Notes: a model not told the origin generated them from the sequence alone. A stretch of DNA of 64,000 nt from Crotalaria pallida (GCA_037953625.1 CM075649.1:74617290-74681289); one strand, 5' to 3'; shown: positions 48,701 through 61,311, counted from the first letter of the stretch. Program-made: numbers and translations.

Positions 48701-51683
48701 TTGATTTAAATTGTTTTATGTGATGTTTTCAAAGTGATTTCAAAGTGTTTAAAGAATTAAGAAAAGTTAAAGATGTTTTGAGAAAAACAATCATGTTTTA
48801 AGACTTCCGACGAGGAATGAAAAGCATTTTTAAGTTAATAAAAGTTTTCTTGATAAAGTTGGTAATGAAACTGTGTTTTTAATTAATTCGAGGGACGTTG
48901 CAGACGAGGGATTAAGGCAGTGGCAGCAACCAAGATCAGAGAAGACTGTGCACATCAAATTGCTGGACCTCAGGTGAGAGAGTAGCTTTCCTAAGACACC
49001 GTGGTAGTAGGTGTTGTATTAAGACGTTCCGTATCAGCTCAAAGATCGGAACTAGGTGGTTCTGCGTCAGTAGTATAGTGGCAATTGTGTGCTTTGTGTG
49101 GCCACTTATACGAATAGGACAAAGACCACATTGTTGTGTGTGATGGGTGATGATGAATTGTTCATGTTTGTTATCTATGTTTGCTGATATCATATTTATA
49201 GTTAAGTATGTGATAATGAGAAATGAAGGATAGTGATAGCAAAAGAGATTAGAAAATAAAAGACACCAAGAGAAAAGATAACCCTGTGTGGCTTAAGTCC
49301 TTACGGAATAAGGCAGCCTTACCTTGATAAGACACTAAGAGTGGAGATAATGATTAGAGGTTTGAGATACTGATTGAGAAGAGATGATGCGATGTGAGTG
49401 AGCCAGAGCTGGGAAAGAGTGAAGATGTGGAAATGAAAGTGAAGAGTTGGTGAGGATGGAAATAGAATTCTTTGGTTTTGTTTTCTTGGACTGAGACTGG
49501 TGTTGAGTCGAGCTTGCTCCTCCATCAGCTCTCAAGAAGAGAAAGTTTTTGAGAAAAACTTTTGCAAAGAAATGTTTTAAAAAGGAATTTTTGAAAAGGG
49601 TTTGCAAATCTTTGGAAACGAGTTTTTTTTTAAAATGTATTTTTGAAAGGGGTTCCCAAAATGAGATTTTTGAAAAGAATTTACAAAATGTATTTTGAAG
49701 GGTTTCCCAAAATGAGAAATTTTTTTTCCAATATTGGTTTTATGAAAGTGATTGTGAAAAGAGGTTTTGAAAAAGGATTTCGAAAGGAGAATTTTTGAGA
49801 TGAGTTTTCTAAAGGAGATTTTGGGAAGAGATTTATGAAATGAAATTTTAGAAAAGGACTTATGATTGGAAGTTTTGAAAGAGTTTTGAAGAGGAATTGT
49901 GAAGTGAGATTTTGGAAGTTTATGAAATGAGATGTTAAGAAAAGGTTGTTCTGGGGAAAAGTTTTTGTGGTGAGATTCAAGTTGTGATTGTGATCCCGCT
50001 CTGTGCCAAGTTTGAGTCATGAAAAGTGATACAAAGATAGCGGTCAGGACTCATTGAAGGGATGCACGAAGGGTGAGCTGACCAATAGGTTAATCAAAGA
50101 TAAAAGACTTTAAAAGACATTAACAGCGAACGCGGTGAGGTATGAGTGTTAACCCGAAGTAGTGGAGAGGAAGGAACGATAAGTATCTGCGGATACTTAG
50201 GACGAGATTGCATTAGGGGAGGACGATGACGGTGAAACGTCAAGAAGTCTAGAGTATTGTTGTAGGCAGAACGAACTCCATAACTGGTGCACTAACGTGG
50301 TGGGGACCGGGTCTAATACCGTGGTAAGTTCTGCGTGCACACTAGAACAATACTGTCGCCCCCTAGATTGCAAATCGAGAACAGTGAGAGGAACTGGAGT
50401 GGGGCATTTTGTTTGCCGCTGAGAGCGTGCCATGTTATATATGAAATGATATGATTTGAGGCTGGGCCTCCTGGTCAGGGACCATTTGTTGTGTGACAGC
50501 TGTCGTGCCCGCACGGTAAAGGTTCTGTACTCCTGTTTTCTTTCGACTAGGTGGATGGTGGCCGAGGAGATGTAGGCATGAGACGTGAGTACTAACTACG
50601 AACGGACGCGTACCTCGATGATTCTTTAATCCCCCTTAATCATTGATGGTTGTAATTTGATAAGACTTATAAGAAAAGATTTATAATTAAGAAAATTAAA
50701 GTTTGTGAAGTTTTGATGATGAGGAGGTGAAGTTGGAACAAGTGATGGAAACCCTTGAAGAGGGAAAGGATATAAGTGAAAGATTGAGAATGGTGAATGA
50801 AGATGTGATTTGAGGAAATGATTGACAATTAAAAGATGTTATATAAGAAGTTTAATAAGATAATAAGATTTGTGATGTTATGTTTGAGTGCTGTGTGGTG
50901 CCTTGTTGTATTGTGTGTGTTGTCTTGATATTCCGCCTGCGGTAAATCCACAACGTCGACGACTTGTTGTTCGGTTCGCTAACTCTTTCCTGCCCGTTGG
51001 CATATCGGTGTCTCCGGTACTCCAACGCGCAGATGGATTATCGCATGGAGATTCCAACATGGACTAGACATGGATGCGGTTGGAAGCGTACCCCATCTGG
51101 ATGGGTGTGGATCGGCGATTCTCAGATCGTGATTTCGGATCCTGAGCATCGACTTTGCGGAGCCAACCTAGGACCACTGTTGGGACAAGTATCTGTCCGA
51201 GGATACAGAGACTATGAGGAGAAGGTGCGATGTGAAGCTCAGAAGACTGCTTCTGCTTCAACTAGGATGCAGTGGGTGCCCAAGCAAGGTGGGCCAGCAG
51301 CGACCGCCGTGGCGTCTTCTTCTGGAGTTAAGAAAGAGTGCAAAGAGGATCGGGTGCTTCACCCGATAATTTTCATTAGGCAGAGTCGTAGGTAGGGTAA
51401 TTAGTTTAAGTTGTTGTAAGAATGAGTCAAGGATTTCCTTAGCAATGTATCACTCTTGTAACTGTGCCCTACTTATTTTGTGAACTGGCCAAATGTTTAA
51501 AACTGTTTTTGAAAAACTTGGGAGTGAAGGTGCGGAATGGTTTTTAAGTAACGACCCGGTTTTCAAGAAAGAACGAGAGTATGCACTAACCGCTTCCCAA
51601 TACGTTTAAAAAAAATGACCTCATTTCTGCAACCTTTACTTAAATGAGGATTGTTTTCGGATGGTGAAAATCGGGGCGTTACA
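45754..51683 (+). repeat. LARD LTR 4
   Basis: 5,930 bp. It has the T-run variant near 49720 (as LTRs 2 and 5) and private changes such as attccaacatggac near 51050 and gacttgttgttcgg near 50960. Confidence 0.9.
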
Positions 51684-52807
51684 GAGTGGTATCAGAGCTA
51701 TGTTAGTCCTTTGTGGCTTTAAGCCATGCTTTGCTTTGCTTTGCTTGCTTGATTGTTTGCTTGTTTGTTTGTGTGATGGTGAGTGCTTGCTAGTGCAAGG
51801 ATAGGAGTTTGAGATTAGGTTCTCGTCTTCTTAAGATGTGGGACTTAGTTGTCCCTAGTGTCTGTTGCGTTAGATTAAGGGCCCTGATGGTTAAGTTAGT
51901 TTAGATAGATTCTAAGGTTAAAATCCCATGACCCTTGAGATAGTATTATCTTTTGTCAAGACCTAAGTTGTTGACCCCAATGTATCTTTGATATTACCCT
52001 TAAGAAAATAGAATGTTATTCTTGAGACCCATGTTTGTTGGATTGTTCCAACAACGATAGTTAGCTGAAATCCAATTTCTTCTTTTTGCCCTTCTATTAA
52101 ACCCTCGTCTTACCAATCTTTCCAAGAATTGATGACCTGAATTGTGATATTAGGAATGTCATGGCTATCCAAATAGTTTAGGCTTGAATGGTTGTGGATG
52201 GATAAATGATGGATATTGAGTGAAATGTAGGACAATAGTGCGCTTAGTAGTAAGTCTGATCGAAGTTGGGGAGCCACAAGGAAGGAAAGAGAAGTATATT
52301 GACCTTAGTTCAGGAAGAGTAAGGAAGATTAGACCCCTTTTCTCCATCTTTAGACGTCCAGACCAGAGAAATAGTCGGTTAGAGCCTCAGAGTTAGAAGA
52401 GGAATTAGAGAAAGGAGTGATTGTTTGTAGGTAGTGAGATCTTAGAGTCTAGTGGATAGTGAGTATTTTAGGTTAAACCCAATGCTTTTGGAGATGTGTG
52501 CATTTTGTTTGCTTGTTTTTCCCTGGGTTTATACCCAAGATTGTGCTCATGGTGACGGCGATCAGCTAAAGGAACAACATCTTCTTCGGTTAGTCTGTGT
52601 GACTTAACTCGGTTTGACCCGTAAGTGGTGTGCTATGGAGCTTTTTCATCCGAGCGCGACACACGAGGAGTGTTGTGAAGAGCATAGTGTCAGTAAAGGA
52701 AAGGACGATTTTGAAGCGAAATTAAGGATGATGTGCGAGTTGCTTTGCCCTGCTGCCTAATCCGCAACGTATTTCTCGGGGACGAGAAATCTTTAAGTTG
52801 GGGAGAC
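51684..52807 (+). mobile_element. LARD internal region 4
   Basis: 1,124 bp with primer site and polypurine tract. It has gtctgttgcg like regions 2 and 3 but cggggacgag like region 1, a further mosaic pattern. Confidence 0.85.
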
Positions 52808-55800
52808 TGTAACACCCCTCAAATTCCTCGTACGGTTTTAAATTCTAAAAAGAATATTTTGTGAGAAAAAAATAAATTTAAAGGATGTTTTCTTAAAGAA
52901 ATTTCTAAAATCATGTTTTCAAAAGTGACAAATGAATTTAAAGAAATGATTTTCATGAAATAATGCCATGATTTTTAAAGTTGATTTTTGGAAATAATGA
53001 TGTGATAAGAATTATTTTATGAAAGCGTGTTTTGTTTCCTAAAAATGTGTGCTTGATATTTTGGTGCCATTAAAAAAAATTCTATGCATGAATGATTTAT
53101 TGTTCTATATATGTGCGGTTTTGTGTGTATGCTTAGTATCATGTGGAATTAAATTAGTAAATGAATGTGATTAAGTGTGAATGTATGTATGTGTGTAACA
53201 TGCATGTATTGGTATGATGTATATGTGTGCATGAGTGTAGGTGTTAGGCGTGGAAATGGGTGAATGTATGCATGAATGAATGAGTGAATGTATGCATGTA
53301 TATCTGTGTGCAACGTGTAGGTGCATGAAAGAAGGTGTGATTAAGGTGTGTATGTGTAAGCCTAAGAGTGTGCCGTGTTTGAGTGTAGGAAGCCTAGGAT
53401 TTTTCTTAAGTAGTAAGCAAGCAACTAAGTTGCAACTAAGTAACTAAATCCTAACCAATCCCAAACTAAACCCTAACTAATGGTTGAAACCCTAATGGAA
53501 AGCCCCTAAGTCAAAAGCCTAATGTGAAACCCTAACCCCTTATGTCCCCCACGTGTTCCCCTTGGAGATGATAAACTCCACCCATGCAATTTTATGATGT
53601 ACCGAATTTACCCCTCCTCTTTAGCTCATGACCGAAGCAACCCCAAGGACCAAATAGGAAGCCACAAATTTTTATATAAGCCAAGCCTTTGGTGTATTTC
53701 ATTCATTCCCTATCTCATTTCTCATTTCTTCCTTCGTTCCACACACCAACACCAAACACCAAGTCTAAGAGCCTCTCAAACTCTTAGACCAAGAACAAAG
53801 AAAATAGAAAATAGAAGTTTAGAGAAAGAAGAAGAGGAAACCGTGAGGTTTAGAGAGGAAGAAGAAGAGGAGATCAACCCCCCCCAAACTTAGGAATCCC
53901 TTGAAGATCAAGTGCTTTAGAAGACCTTTCTTCTTGGTATAACCGAAGACCCTAGAAGCATTAAACTTAGTTTTGTTTGTAATCTTGTAATTTTCTTTCT
54001 TCCCTTGCATGTTTGTGTTATGGCTTGATCTAAGCTTGCATGTAATACTTTTGCTTTGATATTGATTTTAAGACCTAAATTGATATGTGTTACTCATGTT
54101 GATGTTTCGGTTGATGTTGTGTATGATGGCTATTGATGTTTTTCTTTTAGATCTAAAGCTTTGTTTAGGATCTTTGTGAATTTGGTGTAGATCTTCTTTG
54201 CATGTTTGGATTCGATGCTTAAAACCGTGAGTCATTAAGTGTTTTATGTGTTTATTTGATAAATAAATGTTTGATCTAAATTTACCTTTGATTTTGGTCC
54301 TGCATGTTGTTTGATTGTTGATCTTGAACCCTTGCATGTCTTGATTTTGGTTTAATTTTAAGAAAAGCTTTGATTTATGTCTTGATCCTTGATTGGATCT
54401 TGATTTTTGTTTTAAAGTTTTATAAATGATTTTTGAAACCAAAAGCTTTCTTATTTTCTCAAAGGCATGTCACGGTTTTTGGGTCCCTTTTTCATCTAAA
54501 GTAATTTTTGTTTGTGATTTATGTCTTGATCTTTAACTTTGACTACAAGCTTTGCATGTAAATTTTTGAAACAAAAGCTCTTTATTTTCTTGGATTTTGT
54601 CTCGGTTTTGACCCCTTTGTTACCCAAGACGATTTTGTCTCCTATTTGTGTTCTTATGTGAAATTCCATGACTTGATCTACATGATCTAGATGCATGCAT
54701 GTTGATCTTGTTCCTTGAAAAAGTTATTTTTATGCTCCTTGAGAAATAAATTAAAAATGTTATGTTGATCCATGATTTTTATAGAAAAGTTTAAGATTTC
54801 TTCTTGCATGTTAAGTTTTAAATGAAATGATTATGTTTCTTGAATTGCATACCTCGGTTTTTGAAGGGAACTTAGGGAAATAAGTTTAAAGTGATTTTCT
54901 TTGCATGAATATGTGTTGATCTTGTATGTGATGCATTCGGCTATGTTTGATTCATGCCCATGCTTTGTATTTTGTGAGAATTTGATATATGCTCTATGTA
55001 TGTGCATGATATTTGATTTGAAATAGGTTAGAGTTTGATTGTCTTCTAAGTTGTAGCTCATGGTCTTGTCAAAAGAAAGAAGAAATAATTTTATAAGTTT
55101 GTGTATGTTTGATGATGTATGTATAGTGTAGAATAATTGATTAGGAATAGGTTTTGTGCTAGAATGACTATGTATGCATGCATTCGGTTTGTGTACTTAA
55201 GTATGCTTTAATGATCTTGTTTTATAAAATAATATGTTTCTAAAGTTAATTATATGTTGGATAATTGAATTAAGTGTTTGATTGTAAGAATGTTTGATTA
55301 AGAATAAGTGCTTGGTTTGAAATCAAATTGAATAATTGTTTAATTATTTATGTGCCTTGACTTATCAAAGTGTGTTGTTGATTATGTGTGTGATTGGTTT
55401 TAAAAAATTATTTGGTTTGATTTATTTGAATTTGTGAAGTTGTGTTTTAAGTTTTGTTTTATAACAAAAAACTTGAGTTTTCAAAGTATTAATATTGAAT
55501 AAAAGAGTGTTTGAAACAAAATGAGTTTTTACGATGTTTTCGGATTTTATTAAATGGATTTTTGTAAAGTATTTCCTTTCTGTCCAAATCTATTGAAAAG
55601 TGATTTCTTGATTTTTAAATTGAGTTCATGAGACTCAAAGTTTGGTTTTCAAAAGGTAATTGATTTGAGCAAAACCCGGATCGAAACCGGTGAATTTTTC
55701 GGTGTTTTTGAATAAGGTTAAGGTGCTGTCCAAGACGGACCAGCAACCTAACCAATTGATTTAAATTGTTTTATGTGATGTTTTCAAAGTGATTTCAAAG

Positions 55801-58737
55801 TGTTTAAAGAATTAAGAAAAGTTAAAGATGTTTTGAGAAAAACAATCATGTTTTAAGACTTCCGACGAGGAATGAAAAGCATTTTTAAGTTAATAAAAGT
55901 TTTCTTGATAAAGTTGGTAATGAAACTGTGTTTTTAATTAATTCGAGGGACGTTGCAGACGAGGGATTAAGGCAGTGGCAGCAACCAAGATTAGAGAAGG
56001 CTGTGCACATCAAATTGCTGGACCTCAGGTGAGAGAGTAGCTTTCCTAAGACACCGTGGTAGTAGGTGTTGTATTAAGACGTTCCGTATCAGCTCAAAGA
56101 TCGGAACTAGGTGGTTCTGCGTCAGTAGTATAGTGGCAATTGTGTGCTTTGTGTGGCCACTTATACGAATAGGACAAAGACCACATTGTTGTGTGTGATG
56201 GGTGATGATGAATTGTTTATGTTTGTTATCTATGTTTGCTGATATCATATTTATAGTTAAGTATGTGATAATGAGAAATAAAGGATAGTGATAGCAAAAG
56301 AGATTAGAAAATAAAAGACACCAAGAGAAAAGATAACCCTGTGTGGCTTAAGTCCTTACGGAATAAGGCAGCCTTACCTTGATAAGACACTAAGAGTGGA
56401 GATAATGATTAGAGGTTTGAGATACTGATTGAGAAGAGATGATGCGATGTGAGTGAGCCAGAGCTGGGAAAGAGTGATGATGTGGAAATGAAAGTGAAGA
56501 GTTGGTGAGGATGGAAATAGAATTCTTTGGTTTTGTTTTCTTGGACTGAGACTGGTGTTGAGTCGAGCTTGCTCCTCCATCAGCTCTCAAGAAGAGAAAG
56601 TTTTTGAGAAAAACTTTTGCAAAGAAATGTTTTAAAAAGGAATTTTTGAAAAGGGTTTGCAAATCTTTGGAAACGAGTTTTTTTTTAAATGTATTTTTGA
56701 AAGGGGTTCCCAAAATGAGATTTTTGAAAAGAATTTACAAAATGTATTTTGAAGGGTTTCCCAAAATGAGAAATTTTTTTTCCAATATTGGTTTTATGAA
56801 AGTGATTGTGAAAAGAGGTTTTGAAAAATGATTTCGAAAGGAGAATTTTTGAGATGAGTTTTCTAAAGGAGATTTTGGGAAGAGATTTATGAAATGAAAT
56901 TTTAGAAAAGGATTTATGATTGGAAGTTTTGAAAGAGTTTTGAAGAGGAATTGTGAAGTGAGATTTTGGAAGTTTATGAAATGAGATGTTAAGAAAAGGT
57001 TGTTCTGGGGAAAAGTTTTTGTGGTGAGATTCAAGTTGTGATTGTGATCCCGCTCTGTGCCAAGTTTGAGTCATGAAAAGTGATACAAAGATAGCGGTCA
57101 GGACTCATTGAAGGGATGCACGAAGGGTGAGCTGACCAATAGGTTAATCAAAGATAAAAGACTTTAAAAGACATTAACAGCGAACGCGGTGAGGTATGAG
57201 TGTTAACCCGAAGTAGTGGAGAGGAAGGAACGATAAGTATCTGCGGATACTTAGGACGAGATTGCATTAGGGGAGGACGATGACGGTGAAACGTCAAGAA
57301 GTCTAGAGTATTGTTGTAGGTAGAACGAACTCCATAAGTGGTGCACTAACGTGGTGGGGACTGGGTCTAATACCGTGGTAAGTTCTGCGTGCACACTAGA
57401 ACAATACTATCGCCCCTTAGATTGCAAATCGAGAACAGTGAGAGGAACTGGAGTGGGGCATTTTGTTTGCCGCTGAGAGCGTGCCATGTTATATATGAAA
57501 TGATATGATTTGAGGTTGGGCCTCCTGGTCAGGGACCATTTGTTGTGTGACAGTTGTCGTGCCCGCACGGTAAAGGTTCTGTACTCCTGTTTGCTTCCGA
57601 CTAGGTGGATGGTGGCCGAGGAGATGTAGGCATGAGACGTGAGTGCTAACTACGAACGGACGCGTACCTCGATGATTCTTTAATCCCCCTTAATCATCGA
57701 TGGTTGTAATTTGATAAGACTTATAAGAAAAGATTTATAATTAAGAAAAGTAAAGTTTGTGAAGTTTTGATGATGAGGAGGTGAAGTTGGAACAAGTGAT
57801 GGAAACCCTTGAAGAGGGAAAGGATATAAGTGAAAGATTGAGAATGGTGAATGAAGATGTGATTTGAGGAAATGATTGACAATTAAAAGATGTTATATAA
57901 GAAGTTTAATAAGATAATAAGATTTGTGATGTTATGTTTGAGTGCTGTGTGGTGCCTTGTTGTATTGTGTGTGTTGTCTTGATATTCCGCCTGCGGTAAA
58001 TCCACAACGTCGACGACTTGTCGTTCGGTTCGCTAACTCTTTCCTGCCCGTTGGCATATCGGTGTCTCCGGTACTCCAACGTGCAGATGGATTATCGCAT
58101 GGAGATTTCAAAATGGACCAGACATGGATGCGGCTGAAAGCGTATCCCATCTGGATGGGTGTGGATCGGCGATTCTCAGATCGTGATTTCGGATCCTGAG
58201 CATCGACTTTGCGGAGCCAACCTAGGACCACTGTTGGGACAAGTATCTGTCCGAGGATACAGAGACTATGAGGAGAAGGTGCGATGTGAAGCTCAGAAGA
58301 CTGCTTCTGCTTCAACTAGGATGCAGTGGGTGCCGAAGCAAGGTGGGCCAGCAGCGACCGCTGTGGCGTCTTCTTCTGGAGTTAAGAAAGAGTGCAAAGA
58401 GGATCGGGTGCTTCACCCGATAATTTTCATTAGGCAGAGTCGTAGGTAGGGTAATTAGTTTAAGTTGTTGTAAGAATGAGTCAAGGATTTCCTTAGCAAT
58501 GTATCACTCTTGTAACTGTGCCCTACTTATTTTGTGAACTGGCCAAATGTTTAAAACTGTTTTTGAAAAACTTGGGAGTGAAGGTGCGGAATGGTTTTTA
58601 AGTAACGACCCGGTTTTCAAGAAAGAACGAGAGTATGCACTAACCGCTTCCCAATACGTTTAAAAAAAATGACCTCATTTCTGCAACCTTTACTTAAATG
58701 AGGATTGTTTTCGGATGGTGAAAATCGGGGAGTTACA
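52808..58737 (+). repeat. LARD LTR 5 (right outer)
   Basis: 5,930 bp. It ends ggggagttaca instead of the inner ggggcgttaca and is followed by atttc, the right copy of the target duplication, instead of a primer site. It shares tcaaaatggacc and gcgtatcccatc with LTR 3, and the LTR-borne open frame carries a premature stop near 58135. Confidence 0.9.
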
Positions 58738-59376
58738 ATTTCGATGTACAATGTATTAAAGGCGTGTGACCATGGAGGACGGAGGGTGAGTGGCCGTGAG
58801 AGAGAAGAAGTAGCGGCTATGGAGAAGAACAACCGTGAGGGAAGGAAACCTGTGAGGAAGGAGAGTGGTTTATTGAGAGGCAAAAAAAAATGAAAGGAAG
58901 AAGAAGGGTTGGACTTGGACGTGTGAAGAAGAAGAGTGTAGAAGATGTAAGTAGTTTGTTTTACTTATTTGTTTTTTTATTTTATTTTGAGTAGTAGTAG
59001 TTGTATTTATTTGTTTTTCATTTTAAGTAGTAACGGTAGTTATTTTTTTATTTTTGAGTAATAGTTGTTTTTTGTTTAAAATTTTTTTAATGTATTTTTG
59101 GTAATTTTTTATTTTTAAAATTATTGTTGTTGAATTATTTGTATTATTTGAATAATAATAATATAATTTTTAGTATAATACTTAATATTTTAATAATATG
59201 CAAAAAAGTAATGTGGAATAAGAAGTGTGGTTCATTCAAGAACCATGGTTGGGTTCTTGGGGTTGGAGCAAAATTGTGTTAGAGTTGCTTAGGATATGGG
59301 GAAGTGTGAGATAATATAAAAAATGCTGTGGGGATCACACAAGAACCAAAATTGGTGCTTGGGGTTGGAGATGCTC
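58738..59376 (-). mobile_element. Truncated PIF/Harbinger-like element in the CACTA right arm
   Basis: The right end GGTTGGAGATGCTC at 59376 is followed by TAA. Inward sequence to about 59090 is the inverted counterpart of the first 300 bp of the element at 3958 (ccaaaattggtgcttgggg, gttgcttagg, gaaccatggttgggttct). The rest, to the LARD junction at 58738, is purine-rich and unassigned. The opposite end of this element was not found on either side of the array, so it is truncated. Confidence 0.65.
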
Positions 59377-59506
59377 TAAAGAGTTTGAGTAGAGTGAGAA
59401 AATAACGAGAGTGAGGAAGAGGATAGACCGATGCAGTGTTAGGGTAAAGTGTGTATCCAAGAGTATTAGGCTAAAGGAAAAGAATATCAAATTTTTTTTA
59501 AGTATA

Positions 59507-59844
59507 GTGACTGAAATATTCGGTCTTTAATTTTGGCGGTCACAATTTCAATCCAAAAAACCCCTTTAAAACTATGAAAAATTTTCGACTATCTATTTCA
59601 GTAGCAAAGTTGGTCACTAAATGACCAAATAAATTTGATTAATAATATAAAATACTTTTTTAGTGACCGAATTTGTTACCCCATATTTTGTTACTGAACT
59701 TTAGAGTCACTAATTCAGTCACACAAAAAATTTTACACTTTCAACTTTTAAAATTGTTAATTGGTCACTAAATCAGTCACTGATTGTGACCATTTTCAAT
59801 TCAGTCACTAAATGCGGTCACTAATATGCAGATTTCAAGTAGTG
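59507..59844. mobile_element. Orphan right end of a second CACTA element
   Basis: Inverted, the end at 59844 reads CACTACTTGAAATCTGCAT. About a dozen copies of ggtcacta/agtgactg-type hexamers follow through about 59507, the usual terminal-plus-subterminal structure of a CACTA element, but with a repeat sequence different from the gcaacgac family. The three bases outside are cta. I found no matching left end, so the element is truncated or its other end is diverged. Confidence 0.65.
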
Positions 59845-59944
59845 CTATGACATATCTCTCTACTTAACAGCAATTCATTCTTTGCCTATGAGGTTTAGTT
59901 ATACCTTTTTTTTAATTATTTAATTATTTTTAAAAAAAAAATAT

Positions 59945-60169
59945 TTAATCTTTGGCAACGATAATGTCGTTGTAGAAAACATGTGTTTTGCAACGACTTA
60001 AAAAAGTTGTTGCAGAAAACAGGTGTTTTGCAACGACTTTTTAAAGTCGTTGCAGAACACATGTTTTCTGCAACGACATTTTTAAGTCGTTGCAAAACAC
60101 CTGTTTTTAGCAACGACTTTTTTAAGTCGTTGCAAAAGGTCGTTGCAATAAAGTGTTTTTTTTGTAGTG
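59945..60169. repeat. Right CACTA terminal and subterminal repeat array
   Basis: Copies of gcaacgac and gtcgttgc in alternating orientation (near 59956, 59990, 60030, 60068, 60110, 60140) lead to the terminal ttttgtagtg at 60169. This pairs with 17531-17885. Confidence 0.88.
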
Positions 60170-61115
60170 TGTTAAGTACTCCGCCACCCACAAAATTGGC
60201 CTGCTCCTCAATAGTTGCCTGACCCCTTTTGACTTCGGATGCACAATCACCATTCCAGTGACCTCCTCCACAAAAGTCGCACTTCATATTATTGGATGCA
60301 ACTGCCACACTGATCTGGCTCATCTGCTTCATTAATGCAGCCATTTGTTGCTGCATCTGCTTGTTCTGCTCGATTAAGATATGGGTTTGACTAGAGTCCA
60401 GATCATGACTCTTCAGGACGCTCTGCTCCACCTGGGTCTTCAATCCTTGACTGCTGCTGAATGCCATGTTTGCAATAACTTCCTTGGCCTCTTCAACAGT
60501 CTTCTTCATCAGCGATCCACTAGCTGTTGTATCAACCATGCTTTGATTGAATCGGTTGAGCCCATTATAGAACAATTGAATTTGTTGCCAGTCTTGCATA
60601 TATATTGGGCACCTCCTCAGTAGCTGGTTGTAACGCTGCCAAGCTTCATGCAACGGCTCGTTGTCCTCTTGCATGAATGAGTGAACGTCTTGCCTCAGCT
60701 TTGCTTGCATCCCAGCTGGAAGAAACTTATCCATGAATTTGGAGACAAGTACTTTCCAGCTGGACAAACTCCCTGGTGCCTGGTTGTTCACCCAAGTTAG
60801 CGCCTCGCCCCTCATTGAGAGAGGGAACATCCTCATTCTGATGGCGTCGTCCGTAGCACCCTCGATCTTGAAGAAGCCGAGCATGCCCAGGAAGTTGGCG
60901 ATATGGTCCCTGGGGTCTTGATTCGGGGCACCAGTGAACTGATCCTGCATGATGAGTTGGATGTATTGTGGATCAATTACGAATGCAGTTGCAGTGATGG
61001 CTGGCCGGACTATGCTAGAAGCAAGGAAGTCTGGGTCCACAATTGCATATTCCGCCAAAGTCTTCCTGGGAGGAGGAGGCGAAGAGGATCCGTGAGATCC
61101 TCCTCCTCCAGCCAT
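60170..61115 (-). pseudogene. gag: Gypsy gag (5' segment) interrupted by the CACTA insertion
   Basis: The ATG at 61115-61113 (MAGGGGSHG) is the first in the frame; the frame opens with GTG at 61169 after a stop. The Retrotrans_gag region reads ITATAFVIDPQYIQLIMQDQ, DPRDHIANFLGMLGFFKIEG, MFPLSMRGEALTWVNN and RRCPIYMQDWQQIQLFYNGL, typical of Athila/Tat gag. A zinc-knuckle-like CDFCGGGHWNGDC follows. Frame continuity is lost at 60172, where the CACTA begins; the remaining gag and protease are at 16310-17530, in phase if the insertion and one TGT copy are ignored. Confidence 0.9.
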
Positions 61116-61311
61116 CTTCAATGTTGGTCTTTCCCCTCTCCTAGTGCTGAATTTTTCTCCTCTTTGCACTTAAATTAATAAAAATTAATGCACAAAACAA
61201 AAACAAGAGAAAAATTACACAGCACCTGTTGAGACAAGAAACTAACTAAAAAAAATAAATTTCACCTAAAACTACTACTAAGTACTGAAAATTAATTGAA
61301 AGGAATTTCAA

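Larger units (their letters stand above)
24588..58737 (+). mobile_element. Tandem array of a LARD-like LTR retrotransposon (5 LTRs, 4 internal regions)
   Basis: Head-to-tail LTR-INT-LTR-INT-LTR-INT-LTR-INT-LTR, period about 7,054 bp. Every LTR is bounded by TGTAACACCC...TTACA. Each internal region starts with an initiator-Met primer site (TGGTATCAGAGC) and ends with a polypurine tract. No gag or pol domain occurs anywhere, so the element depends on an autonomous relative. LTR ends, primer site and the gacgagaaatctttaagttg block before the polypurine tract resemble Tekay/Del chromoviruses. The five bases outside the array are ttttc (left) and atttc (right), a target duplication with one mismatch, pointing to one founding insertion followed by in-place expansion. 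Confidence 0.9.
17531..60169. mobile_element. CACTA (En/Spm) element, nonautonomous, gene-capturing, itself interrupted
   Basis: Left end CACTACAAGAAAAACCC and right end (inverted) CACTACAAAAAAAACAC continue with about 29 of the first 31 bases identical. A 3-bp duplication TGT flanks both ends (17528-17530, 60170-60172). Short gcaacgac/gtcgttgc subterminal repeats occur in both arms, as in CACTA elements. Excluding the LARD array the element is about 8.5 kb. I see no TnpA/TnpD-type transposase. It carries host exon fragments (CHX, TM9SF, UBP) on the minus strand. It lies in the gag of the gypsy element and keeps the flanking reading frame in phase. Confidence 0.92.

Noticed and set aside
24588..58737. 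Satellite DNA or segmental gene duplication as explanation of the 7-kb period
   Set aside because: Each period contains LTR ends, a tRNA primer site and a polypurine tract in the right order, so it is a retrotransposon array.
24588..58737. CRISPR-like or prokaryotic defence array
   Set aside because: The repeats are 7 kb long and retrotransposon-derived, and the context is plant nuclear DNA.
59983..61178. Plus-strand open frames opposite gag and over the CACTA right end
   Set aside because: Shadows of gag and of the gcaacgac subterminal repeats.
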